A DNA stretch of 64,000 nucleotides, taken from the NCBI RefSeq assembly GCF_020382885.2, contig NC_058508.1:6068055-6132054 (forward strand), given 5' to 3'. The stretch is from Scatophagus argus. Taxonomy: Eukaryota > Chordata > Actinopteri > Scatophagidae. Below the pieces are notes generated by a model. That model was not told the origin of the DNA. It saw nothing but the letters and a program-made list of their open reading frames with translations, and searched no databases. Both the position numbers and the translations under genes were made by a program. This document shows positions 54,664 to 64,000 of this stretch, piece after piece; position 1 is the first letter of the stretch, and the number at the start of each line of letters is the position of its first letter.

Positions 54664-54900
54664 AGCCTTCAAAAACACTCTTACTTTCAGATACTGCGCG
54701 AAAGAAATGTTGGTGCACTTTGAAAATGATTATTGAAGGTATCGACCAAGTCCATGCAGCCGTGGCGTGACGTGTGAAGGACTATAAGGAGAGGAGAGCT
54801 GGCAGCAGATAAACCGAACTGAGTGGTACAGAGGTGGCTGTCAGCACGGAGCTCAGCTCAGAGGCGCCACCTGCTGACAGAGCCGCGCTATGACACGCTG
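54664..54900 (-). promoter_or_regulatory. bmerb1 5' UTR and promoter region
   Basis: Moderately CG-rich sequence upstream of the ATG with TGACGTG near 54768 (CRE-like). No TATA box seen. Position-based call. Confidence 0.35.
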
Positions 54901-55184
54901 CGACAGCACGACGATTACTGCTGCGTTCCAGTGCTGTGCATGTTTAAGGCTGAGCTCATCATACTCTATTGGGTAATTTACAGCAGTACATCGCATTGTA
55001 TAAGGTGTATGTTTGCAATGTGGCTGTCCGGTGAAGACCACGTGTCTCTAGAAAGTCAACGTGCCATGAGCTCAGAAAAACAGCCCTGCTTTCAGCTTTC
55101 AAAATTCAAGAGGGTTTCAAAAATAATTTAGTTTAAGAAGTAAGGGAATTTTATCAACCCATAAAGGAGCCGCATATTAGGGAA

Positions 55185-55263
55185 ATACTCAAGTGAAGTA
55201 CATCCACTTGCAATCTGTACTTAAGTACAGTACTTTAGGAAATATTCTTCCATTCTACCACTG
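55185..55263. repeat. 'acttaagtac' dispersed teleost repeat, copy 1
   Basis: The order AAATACTCAAGTGAAGTA, GTACTTAAGTACAGTACTTTAG and CCACTG matches the end of a very abundant teleost dispersed repeat. A second copy lies at 60450-60614. Confidence 0.6.
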
Positions 55264-56562
55264 TATTTGAATCCATGAAGAGAAGCCGATCACTCAAAAC
55301 ACAAAGAAAGCATATAAAAGTGAGCTTGTGAGATGAGCTTTACAAATAATTCCGTGCCTGTAAATCACCCTGTGAAAAACTCATAAATTTCATCAATGTT
55401 GATGCTATATAAAGACTTTTTAAGAAGCCTCACCTTTCCTGTACATGCTTTAAAAAAACGACAAAAAAGACAAAAATAAAAGATTTCAGTCACAGACATC
55501 TGCCTCTCTAATGGTCGCAGGGCCTCTAACCATGACAGCAGCGCTCTCCACGGGGGAATCGAGCCGTCTTTCATCATGAATCTTCCATCCCGCCTGATTG
55601 AGTTCAGCTGTTAGCGACATGCTGTGAATGACTTGATTTCATGCAGTCAGGCCCTCGAGGGTCCCACCAGATGTTCAGAGAGTTCAGCGTGCTTCTGTCT
55701 GCATGTAGGAGCTGCAGGTAGCGCTGCCCCACACCCGGGGGACACCTACATTTATTCATTCATTTATTCCTCAGCTGTGTGCATGTGTGTGCATGGATAC
55801 AGGCAGGCCATTAACACGACTACCCCATGCCCAGAGGGGTGTGAATAAACAAATAAACAACACAGAGACCAAATCATGAGTGTAGCCTATGGTTACATGA
55901 CGGTGGTACAGATACAGAGATTGCGTTTGAGATGTAAGTGGCAAAATGAATATCTATTAATGGACAATACTCAAGAGGACCTAATGCTGAGTCACACATC
56001 AGATTCTGTCAGTGATTAGTTTATTCTTCACAGTAATCAGGTCCGCGACAAATACAACACAGACATACAGAAACTTCATGAACAAAAGAAAATGAGCTTT
56101 TAATATCAGATTTAATTGTCCCTGCTGCATAAGATTGCAGTGCATGTAGCCTTTTTAACTGGCCACTGTTTCCTAATAGGTCAAAATTGACCATTTGGCA
56201 TAAGGCAAGCAGCAAACTCACCCTGAAGCAAAGATTAGACAAACATGTTTTGACACAGAAGCAAACACAGATGTCCTCTACAGGTCCTGCACACCCCTGC
56301 ATAACACCACAATCATCCAACTCAGTTTGCAGAGGTCAGTTTGAATGCATTGAACGTCCTGCAGTTAAATACACACAACTGAAAGCTGATCACTTGTTCA
56401 GTCATTGTACTGGCTCACATACTTCAAAACAAGCCCCAAACACAATAATTACAGTAGATAAACGCACTGGGTATGGTCAAACAGGTTGCAGGTCTAGTTC
56501 AGCCTCACCTTGTGCACACGTCATGTGCTTGCACTCCCAGTAAGAGGCTTTAGTAACTGTTG

Positions 56563-56757
56563 CTATTGTCCTGATGACTCCAGGACACTGTTGAACCTGC
56601 AGGGAGGAGTTCTTCCCCTTCCCAAACATAATGCAGCCAACTTGTTTGCTTTATAAAAACAATCATTGGTCCTGCAAATGTATATTTGTAAGGGCTCAGG
56701 TGCTCCATCAGCACCGCAGACTGATAAAATGGCCAGAAAGATGAGATGCCACAACAT
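56563..56757 (-). CDS. Possible small secreted peptide ORF (doubtful)
   Basis: A 64-residue frame runs from ATG at 56757 to TAG at 56563. The first 18 residues (MLWHLIFLAILSVCGADG) look like a signal peptide with a cleavage-like end; the remaining 46 residues contain four cysteines. I do not recognise it. No splice partner or conserved context was seen, and an ORF of this length can occur by chance or fall in the mfsd6l 3' UTR, which is on the same strand. Confidence 0.15.
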   Translation of the reverse strand: MLWHLIFLAILSVCGADGAPEPLQIYICRTNDCFYKANKLAALCLGRGRTPPCRFNSVLESSGQ

Positions 56758-57004
56758 TGCACTGTGATGGAAAAAAGTGCAGTAATGAGAGGTGAAAGTC
56801 AGCTCTCAAGATTTTAATTAAACCTGACAGCAGAAAATCAATGATCTCGCTTTGTGCTATGCTACCTGTTCATAAAGAGTGACATATCGAACCTGGTGGG
56901 AGATGCTTATTTCCATACTGAGAGAAATTATTCCATGATTTGGTGAGCCTCATTTATCTACTGCACTCTTTATGCACGGCCTTTGTCCCCTCACATTGTG
57001 GAGT

Positions 57005-58855
57005 TCAGTGGTTTGTTCTCCTTCCATAGTTGTTATTGCTTCTGTCATCCTCCATTGCTTTATCAAGCCAGTCTCTCTCCTGATCAGACTCAGAGTCACT
57101 GGCTTCACTTGCATCAGCCGCCAAAAGGCGAGAATAGTTTATCCTGCGCTGGCGAGGGGCTTTCCACTGGAGCAGAGGCAAACACACACACCACAGCATC
57201 AGACCCACTGCCACTCCTCTGAACAACCACGTCTGCCCGAACCTCTGAACCACCAACCCTCCGGCAAAGCTCCCCAACCCGCTCCCCAAGTGTAGAGAAA
57301 GCCCACCGTAGATCCTCCTCACACTCCTCTCAGCCCCTGGTGTGGCCACATCCTCACATTGGACTTTCACGGCCCACCAGAGGGCTCCACTGCTGAAACA
57401 ACTCAACACCTGAGCAGGCAGCGCAGCCCATGGCCCCCAAAGGAAGGAGTAATAGAAGCACTGCAACCCGAGACTTGCAGCCCCCACAGTGAGGATCCTT
57501 CCTGGGCTGAGGAGCTTGGACACTCGGCCAGCCAGCAGAGGGAAGGCGGCCTGTGAGAGCAGAGCGAGGGCTAGAGACAGTCCCATGTGCAGCTCACTGC
57601 TCCCCTGGTCCTGCATCTGCCATAGGAGGAAGTTATCTACGGCCGAGCCTGCTACCCCAACCAACAGGGTGGTGACTGCGCAGAGCAGAGCGCGGGGGGA
57701 ACCGTGCACCAGCTGCATGGCCTTAAGGAGCCCGCTGGCCCGGTCTCGCTTCTTATTCAGGTAGAGAGGTAGGTAGGTAGCTGCAGGCAGGGCCAGAGCT
57801 GCCACACCAGCGTAACAGTAGAAATGCACTGCGCTCCTGGGGGTCTGACCAGCTATGAGACAGTTCAACTGGCTGACCAGCAACCCTGCTCCTCCAACCC
57901 CGCATGCTGCTCCGAGTAAACCCCACAGTCCCGTGCTGCTGTAGCGGTCCGAAGCATCTGCATAGTCTAGATACTCATACAGGCCGTCGTCTGCCGTCAG
58001 CTCCAGAGGGGCTGACGCAGTCTCCCACACCGACACAACAATGAGTATCAAGAAGAAGAGTTGATGCTGTGTGTCCATCACCTTCAGGCTGCCCAGAAAG
58101 TCAGAACTGACCTCCTTCTTCTCTTCTTCTGTTCTCTTTTCCCTCGTTTCTTCTCCTGATCCTGATTTGAAGTTGGACCTCTTGCTCCTCACTGGAGCTG
58201 CCACGGACCTGGTGATTTGGTGCGTTTTTGAATCACTGATCTTTTGTACTCCAAAAGTCTTGTTGACCATAACTGATATGTTCTCTTGTGGCAGCTGAGA
58301 ATTAAATGTATCTTCATTATGCTGATAAAGTGAAGTTCTGCTTGTTCCAACAGCAGCAGATGTAGTATCAGGAGGTGCCTTAGCAGGAAAAGTTACAACA
58401 GCCTGAGAAACAACAGCCGTGTCAGCGTTAAGGTGAGTTCTCGTCGATGATGTGGCAGGTCGGGCACTGCTCGTGAGCGGGTTACCACCCAGGCTTTGGG
58501 TTGGACCGCTGCTCAGATCAGACATGTTGCAGGTGCTGGTCTGCATGTGCATATCTGCAGGTGGGATAAGCAGCAGAACCAGAGCAACTGCTGCCGAACA
58601 CACAAGAGAGCCGGTTATGACCACTCGCCTCTTGTTGTAGTGTTTTGAGAGCAGGCTCGCCGCAGGGCTCCAGACCAGCGTTATGAGGTGTTTCGTTCCC
58701 ATGATGATGCCTGTCATCGCAGGAGCCAGACCCAGCTGTCTGAAGTACAGGGTGAGGAAGGGGAGCAGGCAGCCTCTGGCACAGCAGCACAGGAAGTTAA
58801 AGGTGCCGGCCAGAGCGAGGGCACGCTTGACGTCAATCTGCTTGTTCCTCCTCAT
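57005..58855 (-). CDS. mfsd6l: Major facilitator superfamily domain-containing protein 6-like (MFSD6L)
   Basis: Multi-pass membrane protein of the MFS_1-like group; substrate unknown. One uninterrupted coding exon of 616 residues (human MFSD6L 586 and also single-exon). The start at 58855 is the first in-frame ATG (MRRNKQIDVKRAL). The frame stays open upstream to a good acceptor (TGTCCATCCAG near 58900), so a noncoding 5' exon is likely. Seen: helices in LAPAMTGIIMGTKHLI and VVITGSLVCSAAVALVLLL, a long polar loop at about residues 105-265 with several N-x-S/T sites, LYEYLDYADASDRYSSTGLW, ALWWAVKVQCEDVATPGAERS, and the family tail SESDQERDWLDKAMEDD. It lies next to pik3r6, as in human 17p13.1. 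Confidence 0.95.
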   Translation of the reverse strand: MRRNKQIDVKRALALAGTFNFLCCCARGCLLPFLTLYFRQLGLAPAMTGIIMGTKHLITLVWSPAASLLSKHYNKRRVVITGSLVCSAAVALVLLLIPPADMHMQTSTCNMSDLSSGPTQSLGGNPLTSSARPATSSTRTHLNADTAVVSQAVVTFPAKAPPDTTSAAVGTSRTSLYQHNEDTFNSQLPQENISVMVNKTFGVQKISDSKTHQITRSVAAPVRSKRSNFKSGSGEETREKRTEEEKKEVSSDFLGSLKVMDTQHQLFFLILIVVSVWETASAPLELTADDGLYEYLDYADASDRYSSTGLWGLLGAACGVGGAGLLVSQLNCLIAGQTPRSAVHFYCYAGVAALALPAATYLPLYLNKKRDRASGLLKAMQLVHGSPRALLCAVTTLLVGVAGSAVDNFLLWQMQDQGSSELHMGLSLALALLSQAAFPLLAGRVSKLLSPGRILTVGAASLGLQCFYYSFLWGPWAALPAQVLSCFSSGALWWAVKVQCEDVATPGAERSVRRIYGGLSLHLGSGLGSFAGGLVVQRFGQTWLFRGVAVGLMLWCVCLPLLQWKAPRQRRINYSRLLAADASEASDSESDQERDWLDKAMEDDRSNNNYGRRTNH

Positions 58856-60888
58856 GATTGTGGGCAGCTCATGGTCTCTCCTCACAGGTTTCCCATGGAG
58901 CACCTGGATGGACACACAGACAGAGCAATAAGAAACAATACAGTAAACACAGCACTCCAGGCTGGCAGGCTTTAACTAATGCAACTCACCTGGCAACCCA
59001 TTTGAAGGCTATCAAAGAAAAAATCCTACCTGGGCTATGATCATTTTCAGTTATCACTTACCATCCACTTATTAATTGGTTAGTGTGTGAAAAAAAATTA
59101 AGCACACTGCAACTTCCCAGAGCTCAATGTGACACCATCAAACTTCAAAACCCAAAGATACTCAATTCACAATTATGTATGACAAAGAATTCTCATCTTT
59201 GAAAGGCGAGAAGAATATCTCACACACTTTCACTGAAAAATGAATTATGAATGATTGTTTTTCTAGTGATCAACTATGACTCAAGTGAACACATCCTGGT
59301 GATACAGCAGTTCTCACAGCCCACAGTCCAGTCCTCCATGTTTAATATATTGTGTAAAGATGAATAAATCTTTCATTAATTAGAATTTTACTTAAGCAAC
59401 ACATCCAAATAATTCTTCTACCACTGAATATACGTACAGCATACATACATACAGTATTGTTGCTATGCTGGGAGGAAAAAAGGACAAATACGCACACGTC
59501 AGAGTGCGATTTGTTTGGCTCAAACCGACACTGCTTCATTTCCTGCTTTATAGTGCAATATGGTGCAAGAGTTTAGAGCATATCCTCATGTATGCTCTTG
59601 TAATTCTCTTAGAAACAAAACATCTGGCTTTGTATGCACTTATTTGCCAAAATAAGAGGCTGAATAACAGCGTAGATGAGCGGGGAAGTAAATATAAATA
59701 TAATAAGTGTCCCAAGGAATAAAGCCGGCGTATTATTGTTTGCTGAAAGACAAAATAAAAGCATAAAGACAAGATAAAAGCAGAAAGACGACGGGTCAGT
59801 TACACCTGTCAGGCTGGATGCACCTGTCAGGTTATCAGGATATGTGAAGCACTAGTCCACGTCAACACTGGCAGGTAAGAAAATGAAAACATTTACCTTT
59901 TGATGTCGGCCGCACAAACTTCTTCAAACTTTTCTATCGGTCATGTTTCACCTCGTACATTAGGCTACATTCACCGTGTGGTCTCTTTTGTGTTTAAAGT
60001 GTTGGGCACCTGTGGCTGTGTGGACGATGAATCCATTTAACTGTGGCTAAGTTTACACCTGGAGAGCAGTGACCACAGCGCCCCCTAACGGGACGGATGC
60101 CTCTGTGCGCCACAGATCTGCTCCGCTTTGACCCGTATCAAAAATATCAGATGCAGAACCTGCTCACAACAAGGTCTGTGGATTATCTTGACTAATCGGG
60201 TAACCGAGTCATGAGACATTGCTTTTGAGTTGTTTTTCTTTCTTTCTTTATTTATTTGCTGCTTTGAGCACCACAAGAGAAGTGTCATTTGGCTCCATTA
60301 TGTTCATGAGAAGGCAGAACTGTTCCTTTAACACACAAGCAGCATTTTAGTGTAGTTACGTTTGATATCATTTCAACAAATGTGTATACTGATAGTGTTG
60401 AAGTGTTTCATCTGTGATGTTGCATCATATCTTATAACTTGTAACATAAAAGTATCTTGCAACTACAGCTGTGAAATAATTGCAATTGAATAAAAAAAAT
60501 GCAACATTTTTTTCGTGAACTGTACTGAAGTAGAAATATCAACTGGCAAAAAATGAAATACTGAAAGTACTAGCACCTCTAAGCTGTACTTAAGTACCTG
60601 TGTAAATGTAATTAACAATGAGTTTATCCGATTAATTAACACTTCATGGATCATCAGTTAATGAATGTTAACCCACAGTCATATACATTGCATTGCAAAG
60701 TGCATCAACTCATCCCAACGCGTATTACAAATAAATCTCATGACAAGAAGTAACATGGCCATTTTACATCATGATAACAAAGGCATTTTGTTAAGTAAAA
60801 TACAATATAATTTATATATATATTGGTGTTGATATAGCATTGTATACAGCAGTGTATCTGTACATGAGAAGCTGGCAGCTCTTGTCTT
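58856..60888. other. mfsd6l upstream region and pik3r6 3' end
   Basis: No coding gene seen. A candidate noncoding mfsd6l first exon ends at a minus-strand donor near 59898 (CAAAAG|GTAAATG) in the CG-containing segment 59900-59950. A diverged 'acttaagtac' repeat lies at 60450-60614. The pik3r6 stop is at 60889. Confidence 0.45.
60450..60614. repeat. 'acttaagtac' dispersed teleost repeat, copy 2
   Basis: GAAGTAGAAATATCAACTGG, AAATGAAATACTGAAAGTAC and GTACTTAAGTACCTGTGTAAA follow the order of the abundant repeat seen at 55185, with more of its body present. Diverged. Confidence 0.6.
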
Positions 60889-63800
60889 TCAGGGAGTCAC
60901 ACCAGTGAACGTGTTGATTGGAAGTGACAGAACTTGGTCCAAATACTTGCTCAATGGCAGCTCGCGGTCTGCGCTGACACTGAACCTGGACCGGATGCTG
61001 CACCCTGGGTCTAAGCAAGGACAAATCTCTATCCTGTAAAGGATATTACATTGCAACATATTTTCAGTTTGCTTCGGGGGCAACAGAACAAATGTGAAAC
61101 AGAGATTTTGTACTATCATAAATCACCTTTGGACATCAGTGTATGTCCTGCGAGAGTCTTTGTCCAGACACACAGAGAGTGATCGATGCTCCATCGTCCT
61201 GATGCTGATGTTTCGAGCATGGATCGCCTATAAACAAAACAGAAACATCTTAGAAAGCTCAACAATTTGCATTAATGGTTCAGCTAAGTCAAACGACAGT
61301 AGAAATATTGATTTTAAAAAATAACTTCTTACTGTGTTGTATCCTGGGTTCAAACAGTCAAACCTGACAGTAAGGTAACCACCACCTGCACACAGTGACA
61401 AAGATTAGGCTTTTTCTTGTATTAACGTAAACCTTTCCACTAAATCTAAATGCAAATGCGTATGTAAACCAAAGGTAAACCTGACGTGACAGCTGCCGGC
61501 TCTGATGTAATAACCACACTGTACGTCATGGGTGCCTCTGCCTTTACAACTTCCCTTTTGCTTGAAGAGATCTGCTGACAATGTAGCAGTTAGACTAAAT
61601 CCTGATACTGATGCTAACGCTAAATAGAAAGTATTGAAATTTATAATAATTATAATTTATAATTATAATAATGAAAATTACCTTTGTATAAGTGACTGAG
61701 ATGGCTGTTCCAAAGACCTCCAATGCTGACTTCTTTTTGCGTGGGAAGGGCTCCTCTGTCAAAAACACCTCACTTTATGTAACTATAATATCAGCATAGT
61801 CATGGTGCTATCCATACAGTCAAACACACATTTTGGTGATACACACTTTCTTTGAGGTGTCTGAACTCTGGGATGTCTGCCTCCAGATTGGACACAAACA
61901 CATCCTCCACGACAGAACTCTCGTCAGAGCTGGAGAGGGTCATCTAAACACACAATGCATTCAAAACAGTCAAAACAGGAAACACATGCACAGCATCAAC
62001 AAATCAGTGACACATTTCTTTTGATGAAACACTGCACTGTACACTGTATTTCAAGCAGTTATTAGAGGCATCATGGTATTAGCTTTGGCCACTAGAGGGC
62101 AGTGACAAGCTTATAATGGTATTTGTGTATCACCAAGCTGTTGTTAAGTCCTGTGTTAGTAACATTACGTTTCAGTCACTTCATAAGGAAAGTCAATTAT
62201 TCACTTCGTTTAAGCTCTGCTTTTGGTCTCCACCAAAAATATATTTTTCTGTCTTTTATGTCTTGCTAGCAGCTAGATGTTCCACTTTGTCTGTTGATTG
62301 GTGTCAGGCAGTGGGATGGTGTACAGTGAATTTATCTGACATTATTTAATTAAAACAAGGCTGATGAGTGCAGGGTTCGTTTAAATAAGAAAACCCAGCT
62401 TTGTGCTGTGTTTTTGACATTTTCACCTACGTAAATTTTAATACACCTATGCTCATGTCAGCCACACTGTACCTTCACAGAATAGAGTGGCAGGTTAACT
62501 GGCTGCGTCCCACAGCGAAGGTAGTAACACAGGGTGTCCAGCAGGAAAAGGTTTTGCTGCGATGTCTTGCTGTGATCAGAGTGCTGCAGTACAAAAGGAT
62601 GAAAGTTAGCATGCTAAACATTGCTAACATGGTAAACATTTTACTAACTAAACATCAGCATGTTTAGCACTGTCATTAGCATTAGCTTGTATTGTTGTTA
62701 GAATTAGCATGCTATTAGCATTTAACCAAAACCACTGGTGGGCATATGCAGCTTCATAGCACTGCTGGCATGGATGGGGACTCGTCTTGTTTAAAACTAT
62801 TACCATTCCAGCCAGTCTGGAGATTGCAGTTCGCAGACTGTTGATGTTGCAGTTGTACCAAGGATCCACTCTTCCCAATAAGGAGGCGAGAGACAATCTA
62901 TCTTCATCCTGACATGAGGAATAACAGGTGTTGTATGTTCATATAGAGTGTTCTGCATTTATCAGCCAGCCTTTGTTGCTCTGAGTGACTGAGTGTAACT
63001 CACGGATGAACTGAGCGATGGCTCCATATCAGTCACTGGGATGTAGTACAACTGCAGGTTCAGTTTCTTGGTCAAAATAAGACGTTTTGATTCTCTCTCT
63101 CTGTGGGGAAGTATGTGGAAAACATTGAAGATCCTTTCCACACATGTATTGCGACACATATACAAATAGTCAGTTTGGAATAACAATGTGTGTCTGATTT
63201 CCACGTTACAGTCCTTAAAAATGCAGCCACTCTTACCTCATTAAAAAATTACATGTTTTATTCATTTTTGAAGTTTTCCCTCTGGACACAAGGTGTCTTC
63301 TACTTCACTGTAAAGCCCATTCTCAGTATATACTGGCAGCTTTTAGTTTCTACATTATACTTTAATAAGTTGCAAACTGGACCAAGATTGACTTTAAAAC
63401 TAGTTGTGCTGCTACAAATCATGTTCAAAATCAGATTTCCAGTGAGCACAGAGAAACCTTCCAGCGTTAGACTCTGCTCATACATCATTCTGCACAGTGA
63501 AGCCCAAACATTCAACTGCAGCAACAAGACGAAAACCACATTTTTGAGTGAAGGAGGACTTCAACATAAAGAAGGGACTCATTCTGCTCACCGAATAGAG
63601 TGGTAAGCCCTGGTAAGCCTTCCCAGCACACGATCATCCCCCATTACCACTACCCGTGCTGTGTGACGCATCCTGTCTTCTTTAAGGACAGGGGAGCTAC
63701 CAGGAAATGCTTCTATCTTCTCCCTCATTAGGCTCAGTTTATCTGCTGGCTTCATGTTCTTAAAGGCTTTTCTCCGACTGAATGCTGGTGCAGGATTTCT

Positions 63801-64000
63801 GTCTGGAGGCTGCTCTCTGTCATCAAAGTCACTCTCTTTTAGATGTTTCTCTATCCCATTGTTCTCACACCGAAGTGAATTCTTTTTGTCCTTATCTTCT
63901 TCATCCAGGCTAGAGTGAGGGCAGCCACACAGGGCGAAATTTGCTAACAGATTCCCTTCAGGAAAGATACATTCATCATACATTTTTACTGGAACATCTC
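60889..64000 (-). CDS. pik3r6: PI3K-gamma regulatory subunit 6 (p84/p87PIKAP), 5' part missing
   Basis: Regulatory partner of the p110-gamma catalytic subunit, linking it to G-beta-gamma. Exons in the window: 63592-64000 (continues off the edge), 63004-63100, 62804-62908, 62473-62583, 61847-61943, 61682-61755, 61481-61571, 61333-61385, 61127-61227 and 60889-61033 (TGA). They encode about 426 residues of the C-terminal part; all phases close. Seen: VVVMGDDRVLGRLTRAYHS, NLQLYYIPV, LGRVDPWYN, CYYLRCGTQPVN, SVCLDKDSRRTYTDVQ and the family end LPINTFTGV. LQLYYIPV and the mfsd6l neighbour favour pik3r6 over its paralogue pik3r5. The donor at 61847 (GAAA|GTGTGT) and the small exons 61481-61571 and 61333-61385 are the least certain. 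Confidence 0.9.
62590..62780. repeat. 'tagcatgctaa' dispersed repeat, copy 3
   Basis: TTAGCATGCTAAAC, GCTAACATGG, ATCAGCATGTTTAGC and ATTAGCATGCTATTAGCAT lie in a pik3r6 intron. Same family as the copies near 48640 and 50985. Confidence 0.65.

Larger units (their letters stand above)
54901..57004. other. Spacer between bmerb1 and mfsd6l
   Basis: No confident gene. It contains a dispersed 'acttaagtac' repeat at 55185-55263, a possible small ORF at 56563-56757, and the mfsd6l 3' UTR at the right (minus-strand ATTAAA near 56813-56818). Confidence 0.45.

Noticed and set aside
58856-58915. Upstream extension of the mfsd6l frame beyond the chosen ATG
   Set aside because: The extension lacks an ATG and contains a good splice acceptor near 58900, so it is better read as 5' UTR.

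Overview
This is a vertebrate nuclear window, most likely from a percomorph teleost. The genes are split into many short exons with GT-AG introns. The intergenic spaces are compact. The dispersed repeats (tRNA-derived SINEs, Tc1/mariner remnants, a hAT-like MITE, 'acttaagtac' and 'tagcatgctaa' repeats) are types common in ray-finned fish. No tRNA or rRNA gene, CRISPR array, operon or prokaryotic feature was seen. Exons were assembled by hand from splice sites, reading phase and remembered vertebrate proteins. In all eight genes complete in the window the exon lengths sum to a multiple of three, which supports the models.

Layout from left to right: hmgxb4 (-, 3' end off the window), ankrd54 (-), foxred2 (-), hmox1 (+, the only plus-strand gene), mcm5 (-), gcat (-), a tom1-type gene (-), a bmerb1-type gene (-), mfsd6l (-, single coding exon) and pik3r6 (-, 5' end off the window). 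The gene-poor stretches are 41.2-47.3 kb, 54.7-57.0 kb and 15.8-18.4 kb.

The genes do not form one pathway. They cover chromatin (hmgxb4), nuclear ankyrin signalling (ankrd54), ER redox and ERAD (foxred2), heme breakdown and oxidative stress (hmox1), replication licensing (mcm5), mitochondrial threonine catabolism (gcat), endosomal sorting (tom1), Rab binding and cytoskeleton (bmerb1), membrane transport (mfsd6l) and PI3K-gamma regulation (pik3r6). The order is informative. Seven genes correspond to human 22q12-q13, while mfsd6l and pik3r6 correspond to human 17p13.1 and bmerb1 to 16p13, so the window spans a synteny breakpoint.

Readable regulation includes a Maf/NRF2-type element plus TATA box before hmox1, E2F-like and CCAAT sites before mcm5, three CCAAT boxes plus an NRF1 palindrome before ankrd54, and a YY1-type site at the likely hmgxb4 start. 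hmox1 and mcm5 are convergent and their 3' UTRs may overlap. I found no clearly new biological system. The most useful leads are the complete bmerb1-type gene with its terminal CaaX exon, the altered C-termini of the tom1-type and foxred2 proteins, transposon-supplied polyadenylation signals, the 26-base G run in a 94-nt mcm5 intron, and one possible secreted microprotein ORF.
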